A stretch of DNA of 8,479 nucleotides from Candidatus Woesearchaeota archaeon (GTDB lineage Archaea > Nanobdellota > Nanobdellia > Woesearchaeales > JAGVYO01). The stretch spans positions 1 to 8,479 of the forward strand of contig JAGVYO010000004.1 in the NCBI GenBank assembly GCA_018303225.1, written 5' to 3'. Positions 1 to 5,094 of the stretch are shown one piece after another. How positions within the stretch are numbered: position 1 is the first letter of the stretch; the number at the start of each line of letters is the position of its first letter. The notes below the pieces were generated by a model. That model was not told where the DNA came from and did not search any database. It worked only from the letters and a program-made list of their open reading frames with translations. Both the position numbers and the translations under genes were made by a program.

Positions 1-230
1 CCGAATTTCCTGCATAAAGAAGCGGCATCCATAACGTTCTGCTTCAGGCTCAATCCCTTCTCGGGCATTAGGATGGCCGTGACATGCTCTTTTCCAATGG
101 CCTTTGCCACCAAAACCGCAGAAACCGCCGAATCAATCCCGCCGCTCAGCCCGATGACGGCTTTGGTAAAGCCGGTCTTCTGGAAATGGGCTTTGATATT
201 CTTTGCCAGCTGCGTAGACATCTTCTCCAT
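1..230 (-). CDS. nadE: NAD synthase, N-terminal part (cut by window edge)
   Basis: The first 76 codons are present and the rest lies beyond the left edge. NadE makes NAD from nicotinate adenine dinucleotide, ATP and ammonia (or glutamine-derived ammonia) in the cytoplasm. The translation begins MEKMSTQLAKNIK and has the N-type ATP pyrophosphatase loop SGGIDS at residues 29-34, followed by a helix and the strand HVTAILMPEKGLS, as in the NadE family. I chose ATG 230 because the TATA box starts 32 bases upstream, the same spacing as other leaderless genes here. ATG 221 (residue 4) is the alternative. Whether the enzyme uses ammonia or glutamine cannot be told, because the C-terminal part is missing, but no glutaminase domain precedes the synthase domain. 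The upstream nitroreductase gene is on the same strand, but a T-rich tract and a separate TATA box lie between them. Confidence 0.88.
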   Translation of the reverse strand, partial: MEKMSTQLAKNIKAHFQKTGFTKAVIGLSGGIDSAVSAVLVAKAIGKEHVTAILMPEKGLSLKQNVMDAASLCRKF

Positions 231-252
231 ATACACTATGGAGTCGTAACAC

Positions 253-262
253 TATTTATAAA
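253..262 (-). promoter_or_regulatory. TATA box of nadE
   Basis: On the minus strand the sequence reads TTTATAAATA, starting 32 bases before ATG 230. This is a near-consensus archaeal TATA box and predicts a leaderless transcript. It sits only 23 bases beyond the nitroreductase stop codon. Confidence 0.65.
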
Positions 263-270
263 CCTTATTA

Positions 271-283
271 AAAAATAAAAAAT
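271..283 (-). terminator. T-rich terminator after the nitroreductase gene
   Basis: Immediately after the nitroreductase stop codon the minus strand has a run of T interrupted by a single A. Archaeal RNA polymerase terminates at such T tracts without needing a hairpin. The tract lies directly before the nadE TATA box, so termination and the next promoter are back to back. Confidence 0.5.
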
Positions 284-284
284 C

Positions 285-902
285 TCAGAATTTCTCGCGA
301 TGCACCATCTCCTCATAGCCTCTGCGCCAGACCCTCGGCAAGGGAGATTTTGCCTCGTATCCTATTGCAATCAGCATCACCACCTCGTAATGTTCCGGGA
401 TGCCGAATTCTTTCTTTACCTTATCTGCTTCAAAGCCTTCCATCGGGCACGTCGCAAGGCCCATATCCTGGGCGGCAATCATCAGCGTCATGGCAGCCAG
501 CGCCGTGCTTCGGGTGGTCCATACCCGTTTGGTGGTTTCGTCCCTTTGGTCCCAGTCCTTCATCTGCTTCTTGAGATTGTCTGCCGTGCCCTGATCAAAA
601 TAGCCTTTTCGGGCCCAGTCGTCAAAATTATCCACGGCATGCGCAGAGGCCAGCTTGTTCCCCAGGACAATGACCGCAGCCGAAGCATCCGCGATGTGCG
701 GCTGGTTGTACGAGACCGCTTTCAGCCGCTCCTTATTGGCCGCATCCCGGACTACGATGAACTCCCACGGCTGCAGGTTGTAGCCCGAAGGGCTTAATTT
801 CACCAAGTCAAACAGTTGTTTGAACTGCGCATCGGTCACTTTTTTGTTCGGGTCAAAAGAATGCACGGAACGGCGTTCCTGAATCACCTTTTTTGTATCC
901 AT
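285..902 (-). CDS. Nitroreductase family flavoprotein
   Basis: This 205-residue protein matches the FMN-dependent nitroreductase (NfsB/FRase-like) fold family, which reduces nitro compounds, quinones or flavins with NAD(P)H; the substrate cannot be told. Visible motifs are the N-terminal RRS (residues 10-12) that contacts the FMN phosphate, SPSGYNLQPW (37-46), the central helix from about 129 to 148 ending in DMGLATCPMEGF, and the C-terminal VVMLIAIGYEA followed by an arginine-rich tail. The length is usual for the family. ATG 902 is chosen over the in-frame TTG at 917 because GAGGTG lies six bases before it; the TTG would overlap that site. The flanking genes, nadE and later ribL, also concern redox cofactors, which may be coincidence. 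Confidence 0.88.
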   Translation of the reverse strand: MDTKKVIQERRSVHSFDPNKKVTDAQFKQLFDLVKLSPSGYNLQPWEFIVVRDAANKERLKAVSYNQPHIADASAAVIVLGNKLASAHAVDNFDDWARKGYFDQGTADNLKKQMKDWDQRDETTKRVWTTRSTALAAMTLMIAAQDMGLATCPMEGFEADKVKKEFGIPEHYEVVMLIAIGYEAKSPLPRVWRRGYEEMVHREKF

Positions 903-940
903 CTCTCTCCACCTCAAAAAAGGACGAAAGGATGCCGGTT

Positions 941-948
941 TAAAAATA
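941..948 (-). promoter_or_regulatory. Probable TATA box of the nitroreductase gene
   Basis: The minus strand reads TATTTTTA, starting 46 bases before ATG 902. The normal spacing puts transcription start near 917, giving a leader of about 15 bases that carries the GAGGTG ribosome binding site. Confidence 0.45.
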
Positions 949-1043
949 TTGTCTTTAACTAAAGGACACGCGTAATATCATCTGCAATAGTGGCAAAAAC
1001 GCATTAATGAAAATCTTTTTTAAGCGCGTTTGCCCATCCCAAA

Positions 1044-1109
1044 AATTCCGGCACGGAATTGTCAAGAACTGAAAGTTCTTGAGCATGCTCAGAAATCTTC
1101 GATTTCTGA
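1044..1109. repeat. Cluster of three perfect 3-base-loop hairpins plus palindrome
   Basis: The intergenic region 903-1239 holds no gene I can support, but it has a striking array. Hairpin A: AATTCCG (1044-1050), loop GCA, CGGAATT (1054-1060). Hairpin B: TCAAGAACT (1062-1070), loop GAA, AGTTCTTGA (1074-1082). Then GCATGC (1083-1088), which extends to the palindrome GAGCATGCTC (1081-1090). Hairpin C: TCAGAAATC (1089-1097), loop TTC, GATTTCTGA (1101-1109). All stems are perfect. B and C are both 21 bases, start TCA and end TGA, and have complementary loops. Neither divergent gene ends here, so these are not ordinary terminators. They could be a dispersed palindromic repeat, a multi-dimer protein site or part of a small RNA. 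Confidence 0.7.
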
Positions 1110-1208
1110 CATTTTGCAATGAACCCCTGCCATAAAAAAGGCTTATTTGCCAATGCGCCGTTTCTCTTTGAATTTAAACGTGTTTTTCCATTTTATCGAA
1201 GCAAAAGC

Positions 1209-1216
1209 TTTAAATA
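1209..1216 (+). promoter_or_regulatory. TATA box of dph6
   Basis: TTTAAATA starts 31 bases before ATG 1240, in the context AAGCTTTAAATACC, which also offers a purine-rich BRE-like element. No ribosome binding site is seen before the ATG, so the transcript is probably leaderless. Confidence 0.7.
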
Positions 1217-1239
1217 CCGTCCATTTTTCACATCGTAAT

Positions 1240-1929
1240 ATGAAAGTCGCAATCCTGTATTCCGGCGGAAAGGACAGCACCTTTGCTATTGACATGGCCA
1301 AAGAGAAAGGCTGGGAAATCGCCTATCTGCTGTCCGTCAAACCCGACCGGAAAGACTGCTTTCTCTTCCATTTCGCCACGGTGGAGCACACCAAAAAGCT
1401 GGCGGAAATGCTCCATCTGAAGCATATCTGCGTCACCTGTACGGTAGCAGACCCCATAAAAGAAGCCCAAATTGTAAAGGAAGTCGTGGAAAAGAACCCC
1501 GTGGATGCGGTTGTCCTGGGCGGCATTGGGCTGCAGGAAACCCAATTGAAAAGCATCCAGGATGCGTTAAGGCCGCTGAAGATCGAGGCATTTGCCGCGC
1601 ATAGCGGCGAGGATCATGCTGAACTGTTCCGAAAAATGATTGACAAGGGCTACAAGATCCACATAACGCAAGTGGCTGCCGACGGCGCCCTGAAATGGCT
1701 CGGCAAGACCGTCACTGTCGATAATTTTGATAACCTGATGGCCGATGCGAGAAAATACGGCTTCCACGAAGGCTTTGAGGGCGGGCATGCCGATACCTTG
1801 GTGACTGCGGGCCCGGTTTTCGGTGAACAAGAGCTGGAAATCACCGAAGCCAACAAGATTGTGGACGATGCGTACTGCGGCCACATGGTTCTAGAGACTG
1901 AAATTAAGAAATTGGTTCCTGTCCGATAA
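1240..1929 (+). CDS. dph6: Diphthine--ammonia ligase (Dph6-type ATP pyrophosphatase)
   Basis: This 229-residue protein matches the archaeal Dph6 family. In that family the enzyme amidates diphthine on elongation factor 2 with ATP and ammonia, the last step of diphthamide synthesis. The start MKVAILYSGGKDST carries the PP-loop SGGKDS at residues 8-13. Later family landmarks are VVLGGIGLQETQ, EAFAAHSGEDHAELF, the stretch ITQVAADGALKWLGK and the ending TLVTAGPVFGEQ. Family members usually have GEGGE at the conserved C-terminal motif; here it is EGGHADT (180-186), a variant. An open frame extends upstream to ATG 1147, but ATG 1240 fits the TATA spacing and the family start. Full length. The gene stands alone, with its own promoter and the HD-GYP-like gene 62 bases downstream. 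Confidence 0.85.
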   Translation: MKVAILYSGGKDSTFAIDMAKEKGWEIAYLLSVKPDRKDCFLFHFATVEHTKKLAEMLHLKHICVTCTVADPIKEAQIVKEVVEKNPVDAVVLGGIGLQETQLKSIQDALRPLKIEAFAAHSGEDHAELFRKMIDKGYKIHITQVAADGALKWLGKTVTVDNFDNLMADARKYGFHEGFEGGHADTLVTAGPVFGEQELEITEANKIVDDAYCGHMVLETEIKKLVPVR

Positions 1930-1962
1930 ATCACATTCTTTATAACTATTATATAGTAACAT

Positions 1963-1970
1963 TTTAAAAT
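1963..1970 (+). promoter_or_regulatory. Probable TATA box of the HD-GYP-like gene
   Basis: TTTAAAAT starts 29 bases before ATG 1992. A second AT-rich element at 1941-1957 contains the inverted repeat ACTAT-TAT-ATAGT (1945-1957), which might be an upstream operator or simply AT-rich chance. No ribosome binding site precedes the ATG (the leader is C-rich), so leaderless translation is likely. Confidence 0.5.
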
Positions 1971-1991
1971 TAAAACCCATTCTTCCCCTCC

Positions 1992-3431
1992 ATGGACCGT
2001 GAATTCGATATCGTTCCGCTGGAGCAGGCCAGGGGAAAGGAATTTGGCTATGATTTGACGACGCATGAATTTAGGTCGCTGCTCGGAACGGATGCGGACT
2101 GGCCTAAGATTATCTACGGAAGAGGCTCCCAGCGCGATTCCAACGGTGTGCTGGACATCTACATCCGCCGGGGGGCGACCATTGACGATACAGTAGTGCA
2201 GGCCTTTCAGAAAAAAAAGATTCGCTACATTCCTGTCCTGGAGGACGTGCATACGCGTGAACCCCGCCAGCGGCTCTCGCAATTTACCAAGGAGCACGCG
2301 CTGATACTGGCGGGAAAGGTCCATAGCGGCGTTCAGGAGTGGCTCACCCAAAGCGGGAAGGGTTTGGAACGGGGCATCGATCGGTACGTGCTCGAACAGA
2401 GGGGTGATCTCCAGAAGAGCCTCGTGCCGCACGTCCACGATTTGGGCCACATGGTCACTCATATCTTTAGGGAAATGCTCTCGGTCAACAGTTACCTGGT
2501 TACTGCGGCGTTGTATAAGGAGTTTATTGACGATATCCACAAGTATGCCGTGGAAGGGGAAGCGAAACCGCACGAAGACAGCTTAAATCATGTGTTGGCC
2601 GTGACAGCATTCGCCATCCTCCTCGGGAAACAGATCGGCCTTGACGATCCGAGGCTGAAAGAGCTGGCCTTTTCCGCGTTGATTCACGATATGGGGGTGC
2701 CGCTGGGCTACGAGAAGGCCCGCGAGGCCATGATTGAACGGAAAGTGGAAATCCCAGATTTCGACAAGGGGATACAGCGGTATTTCCGTCTTCATCCTAC
2801 CTACGGCGCATTGCTGCTGACCCGAAAGGACGGCTCTGCTATAGAAGGCTTGGAACCCTCGGTCCGGTTCAATGTGCTGCAGCACCATCAGCACGTAGAC
2901 GGCACCGGTGATGACGTCTATCTTTCCACCGTTGGAAAACTGCTGGAAAAGATAGGGGTTCAGACGCCTATCCGTTACCACGGTTTTAACCAATTGCCCT
3001 CCACGCCGTCTAAGGAGATGGACTATGAGCTCGTCGGTGAAATCGGGCCCGGTTCAAGGGCCATGACCATGGAGGCCCAGGTTCTTGCCATCGTTGAACA
3101 TTATCTGACGCAGACCAGCGGGATGGACAGACGAAGAATCCTGGAGGGAATGATTGACGCTGCCGGCAGCCGTTTCAATCGTCCGGTTTTTGAGGCGTTC
3201 TTGAATACCATGGTGCCACTGGAGGATTACCCGTCCGGCATAAAGCTCGTCTTAAAGCCCAAACGGGGCGGCCCCTTTGAAAAATACAACAACTGCACCG
3301 TTGCCATCATATCCGGGGGCGGCAATCCTTCTTTTTTCTTGTACGAGGATGCCGCGGGCAATTCCATAACTCCAAAGCCCATCGATCTTCTGGCCCACCC
3401 CGGCATGGCACGTTTGACCGTGGGAAGATAA
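1992..3431 (+). CDS. HD-GYP-like domain protein with degenerate signature
   Basis: A soluble 479-residue protein with the three-part layout of bacterial HD-GYP proteins. The N-terminal segment (about 45-85) contains LDIYIRRGATIDDTVVQAF. The HD domain (about 185-400) has H200, H232-D233, H268 (HPTYG), H298-H299 and D303-G304. The tail (about 410-475) includes YPSG and ends with a small beta-rich region, as in those proteins. Known HD-GYP enzymes hydrolyse cyclic di-GMP or related dinucleotides using a cluster of two or three metals. Here the metal-binding histidines are kept, but HDxGK lacks the lysine (V236), HHE is HHQ, GYP is GDD, and the later DxY aspartate appears as E369. About 45 residues separate the DG motif from that position, longer than usual. 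The activity is therefore uncertain: altered substrate or a non-catalytic sensor. No signal peptide, membrane segment or GGDEF partner is visible. Confidence 0.7.
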   Translation: MDREFDIVPLEQARGKEFGYDLTTHEFRSLLGTDADWPKIIYGRGSQRDSNGVLDIYIRRGATIDDTVVQAFQKKKIRYIPVLEDVHTREPRQRLSQFTKEHALILAGKVHSGVQEWLTQSGKGLERGIDRYVLEQRGDLQKSLVPHVHDLGHMVTHIFREMLSVNSYLVTAALYKEFIDDIHKYAVEGEAKPHEDSLNHVLAVTAFAILLGKQIGLDDPRLKELAFSALIHDMGVPLGYEKAREAMIERKVEIPDFDKGIQRYFRLHPTYGALLLTRKDGSAIEGLEPSVRFNVLQHHQHVDGTGDDVYLSTVGKLLEKIGVQTPIRYHGFNQLPSTPSKEMDYELVGEIGPGSRAMTMEAQVLAIVEHYLTQTSGMDRRRILEGMIDAAGSRFNRPVFEAFLNTMVPLEDYPSGIKLVLKPKRGGPFEKYNNCTVAIISGGGNPSFFLYEDAAGNSITPKPIDLLAHPGMARLTVGR

Positions 3432-3432
3432 T

Positions 3433-3846
3433 CTACCGGAACTTTTCCTTTAACTTAGAAGACTTGAACTCATGCTCCCGGAATGGCCCTATCGTCACCA
3501 CGTCTGCCTTTAAGCCTCTTTTCTTCAGCTCCGCCTTCACATCGGTAGCGAACGTCTTCTGGTCATAGCCGAAGCAGATGACATCCGGATTGATATCCTC
3601 TACAATCTCGTACGGATCCTGGATGCTCTGCCCCAGAACCGCTTTATCCACATACGATAATGCCCGTACATGCTCCAGGCGTTCGTGCTGGTTATACTTC
3701 GGCTCATGCCCTTTCAGTTTCCGTATGGATTCATCGCGGGCCACAATCACGATTAACTTGTCGCCGTGCCTTTTCGCCTCTTCGAGATAATACAGGTGCC
3801 CGGGATGCAGGATGTCAAACGAGCCGAAGGCCAAAACGGTTTTCAT
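3433..3846 (-). CDS. ribL: FAD synthetase (archaeal RibL type)
   Basis: This 137-residue nucleotidyltransferase of the cytidylyltransferase-like family probably makes FAD from FMN and ATP, the role known for archaeal RibL. Visible features are the start MKTVLAFGSFDILHPGH with the nucleotide-binding HPGH at 14-17, LIVIVARDE (31-39), HVRALSYVDKAVLG (59-72), DVICFGYDQKTF (88-99) and a C-terminal FKSSK (127-131) in place of the family's ISSTK motif. The close match to RibL around VARDE and VDKAVLG favours FAD synthetase over glycerol-3-phosphate cytidylyltransferase, though that remains possible. The stop is one base from the stop of the convergent HD-GYP-like gene, so the two transcripts must overlap at their 3' ends. 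ATG 3846 fits a TATA box 32 bases upstream. Confidence 0.83.
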   Translation of the reverse strand: MKTVLAFGSFDILHPGHLYYLEEAKRHGDKLIVIVARDESIRKLKGHEPKYNQHERLEHVRALSYVDKAVLGQSIQDPYEIVEDINPDVICFGYDQKTFATDVKAELKKRGLKADVVTIGPFREHEFKSSKLKEKFR

Positions 3847-3870
3847 AGAAGGTCAGGATAAAGCGCAACG

Positions 3871-3878
3871 ATAAAAAG
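3871..3878 (-). promoter_or_regulatory. Probable TATA box of ribL
   Basis: The minus strand reads CTTTTTAT, starting 32 bases before ATG 3846, consistent with leaderless transcription. It is a weaker match than the other boxes. Confidence 0.45.
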
Positions 3879-3995
3879 CTTTTGAATACATACGCAATAG
3901 CTCACCTGTAAACCGGTGTCATGCTACGTACAGATTTTCATATGCGCATTGGATGGAATCCATAAGGGACATATTTTTTAACGAAGAGGCAGGTA

Positions 3996-4020
3996 CAAAA
4001 ACTTCGGCACGAAATTTTTG
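3996..4020 (-). repeat. Hairpin related to the 1044-1060 element
   Basis: Arms 3996-4006 and 4010-4020 pair around a GCA loop (4007-4009) over eleven positions with one mismatch (C4002 with A4014). Read as minus-strand RNA, that mismatch becomes a G-U pair, so the stem would be complete in that direction. The core CGGCACG is shared with hairpin A at 1044-1060. The surrounding gap 3847-4115 contains no gene I can support. It also has TGGAT-GGA-ATCCA (3950-3962) and the palindrome AGTGCACT (4023-4030). Confidence 0.45.
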
Positions 4021-4062
4021 GAAGTGCACTGCCGCAAAAAATTAAAGATTTCAATGGAAAAA

Positions 4063-4105
4063 TTCTCCGTTCCAAATGGCGATTAGCGACGTTCAGGACG
4101 GAGAA
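4063..4105 (-). terminator. Inverted repeat with T run, possible terminator of the 57-aa gene
   Basis: TTCTCCGT (4063-4070) pairs exactly with ACGGAGAA (4098-4105). CC (4072-4073) pairs with GG (4096-4097) after a one-base bulge, leaving a 22-base loop. On the minus strand the second arm is followed by TTTTT, and the structure lies 10 bases beyond the stop of the small gene 4116-4289. An intrinsic-type terminator or a structured 3' end is plausible. The long loop is unusual for a terminator. Confidence 0.4.
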
Positions 4106-4115
4106 CAATCAAAAA

Positions 4116-4289
4116 TCATCCTTTCTTCTTGATCTTCCGCAGCAGACGGGCATTCGTTTCAGAAACGTACGGGTATTTGAACGGCTCGATCTCGATGTTG
4201 CGGGGTATCTCGTGGCCGAACGCTTCCCGCGTGTCGAATTCCTCCTTGGCAAAATGCTCGTCCTTTTCCTGGATCTTCCGGTCTTTCAT
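4116..4289 (-). CDS. Small charged protein of unknown function
   Basis: I do not recognise this 57-residue protein. It starts MKDRKIQEKDEHFAKEEFDT, is rich in Lys, Glu and Arg, has no membrane segment or cysteine, and ends in a basic tail LLRKIKKKG. The middle (PRNIEIEPFKYPYVSETNARLL) looks more ordered. Support for it being real: a TATA box at 4325-4332, GAGGTG at 4296-4301 exactly six bases before ATG 4289 (the same spacing as in the nitroreductase gene), and a possible terminator after the stop. A GTG at 4298 in frame would add three residues (MAV), with GGAGGA at 4303-4308 just upstream, and cannot be excluded. It is divergent from the Lrp-like gene at 4429. Confidence 0.62.
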   Translation of the reverse strand: MKDRKIQEKDEHFAKEEFDTREAFGHEIPRNIEIEPFKYPYVSETNARLLRKIKKKG

Positions 4290-4324
4290 AACAGCCACCT
4301 CTTCCTCCTTCTAAGGCACCGGAC

Positions 4325-4332
4325 CTTATAAA
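4325..4332 (-). promoter_or_regulatory. TATA box of the small charged-protein gene
   Basis: The minus strand reads TTTATAAG inside the near-palindrome at 4323-4335. It predicts a start near 4301 and a leader of about 12 bases that begins at the GAGGTG ribosome binding site. Confidence 0.55.
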
Positions 4333-4398
4333 GGTAAGCTCGCCTTTCCCGCTCGAAATGGAAATTTCTTTCGTTTTTAAGCATAAAAAAAGAAAATA

Positions 4399-4406
4399 TT
4401 ATATAT
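4399..4406 (+). promoter_or_regulatory. TATA box of the Lrp-like gene
   Basis: TTATATAT starts 30 bases before ATG 4429, embedded in A-rich DNA. No ribosome binding site precedes the ATG, so the gene is probably leaderless. The palindrome GAAATTTC (4361-4368) lies about 30 bases upstream and might be an operator for the Lrp-like protein itself. Confidence 0.65.
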
Positions 4407-4428
4407 AATGCTCATTTAAATAAAAATA

Positions 4429-4884
4429 ATGGAAGAAACCGATAAAAAAATAATAAATCTTCTACTGAAGGACGGCCGGGTCAAATACCGGGAAATCGCC
4501 AAGAAGCTGAGCATCTCCACCTCTACTGCGTTCAAAAAGCTGAACCGGCTGTTCAGGGAAGGATACGTCCTGCGCGTAGCGCCCGACCTGAGCGAAAAAG
4601 CCACCGGATTGAGCTACGAAGCCGTGATTGCGCTGCTGGTGGAGTCCGGCCACCTGGAAGAGGTGGAGAAGCGGATCGCGCACCTGGAGAACGTCAACGC
4701 CGTTTACGACATCACCGGCGAATGGGATGCGCTGATCATCGCCAAATTCCGCACCAAAGAGAAGATGAACGATTTTGTCAAGAATTTACGAAAAATTCCC
4801 CATGTGATACGGACCAATACCTCCTTTGTATTGAACAAAGTCAAGGAAGATTTTGTGTTCAAAGGCTTTGAGGTGACACCATGA
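4429..4884 (+). CDS. Lrp/AsnC family transcriptional regulator
   Basis: This 151-residue protein has the standard two-part Lrp/AsnC layout. An N-terminal winged helix-turn-helix (about 1-50, starting EETDKKIINLLLKDGR) has its recognition helix around STSTAFKKLNRLFREG (30-45). The C-terminal RAM domain (about 61-140) has VNAVYDITGEWDALI; the glycine in TGEWD (96-100) is at the usual effector-binding turn. These proteins bind DNA as dimers or octamers and often sense amino acids such as glutamine. The gene overlaps the next membrane-protein gene by ATGA, so the two are co-translated, and it is convergent with the glnA operon. The effector and targets cannot be read from the sequence; control of nitrogen genes is plausible from location. 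Confidence 0.88.
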   Translation: MEETDKKIINLLLKDGRVKYREIAKKLSISTSTAFKKLNRLFREGYVLRVAPDLSEKATGLSYEAVIALLVESGHLEEVEKRIAHLENVNAVYDITGEWDALIIAKFRTKEKMNDFVKNLRKIPHVIRTNTSFVLNKVKEDFVFKGFEVTP

Positions 4885-5084
4885 ACGTGTTTGAATGGTG
4901 CAATGCGAAAATAAAGAAACTGGACTGGCTGGACATCGGATTGATAAAATTGAGCGTGGCTGCCTTTGTTTTATGGGTGGCCAAATATTGGGTCCCTTTG
5001 CTGAGCCTGGAAGGGTATTGGTATGTGGTCATCTTCGTCCTTGCTGTGATTAGGCCGCTGGCCAGGGCGTTCAGGAAATCCTAA
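4881..5084 (+). CDS. Small two-helix membrane protein
   Basis: I do not recognise this 67-residue protein. It has two hydrophobic stretches, about 18-41 (IGLIKLSVAAFVLW, then a second part ending near WVPLL) and 46-64 (YWYVVIFVLAVIRPLARAF), joined by a short loop SLEG, with a basic C-terminal end RAFRKS. A hairpin with both ends in the cytoplasm is likely. Many tryptophans and tyrosines lie near the ends of the helices. Its ATG overlaps the stop of the Lrp-like gene (ATGA) and is preceded by GAGGTGA (4870-4876) with four bases between, so it is clearly translated with that regulator. A functional link to the regulator is inferred from this coupling only. Confidence 0.75.
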   Translation: MNVFEWCNAKIKKLDWLDIGLIKLSVAAFVLWVAKYWVPLLSLEGYWYVVIFVLAVIRPLARAFRKS

Positions 5085-5094
5085 AAAAAATAAA
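5083..5094 (-). terminator. T-rich terminator of the amtB-glnB-glnA operon
   Basis: Directly after the glnA stop the minus strand reads ATTTATTTTTTTT. This is a typical archaeal T-tract terminator. It fills the 10-base gap between the convergent glnA and membrane-protein genes. Confidence 0.6.

Noticed and set aside
1147..1239. Upstream extension of the dph6 reading frame
   Set aside because: The added 31 residues do not belong to the family, and the TATA box at 1209-1216 lies inside this extension.
1650..2573. Long minus-strand open frame of 307 codons across dph6 and the HD-GYP-like gene
   Set aside because: It is opposite two well-supported genes, shows no family resemblance and has no expression signals.
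3953..4045. A 30-codon plus-strand frame starting MESIRDIFFNEEAG
   Set aside because: No TATA box at the right distance and no ribosome binding site, and it runs through the inverted-repeat sequence at 3996-4020, so it looks like chance.
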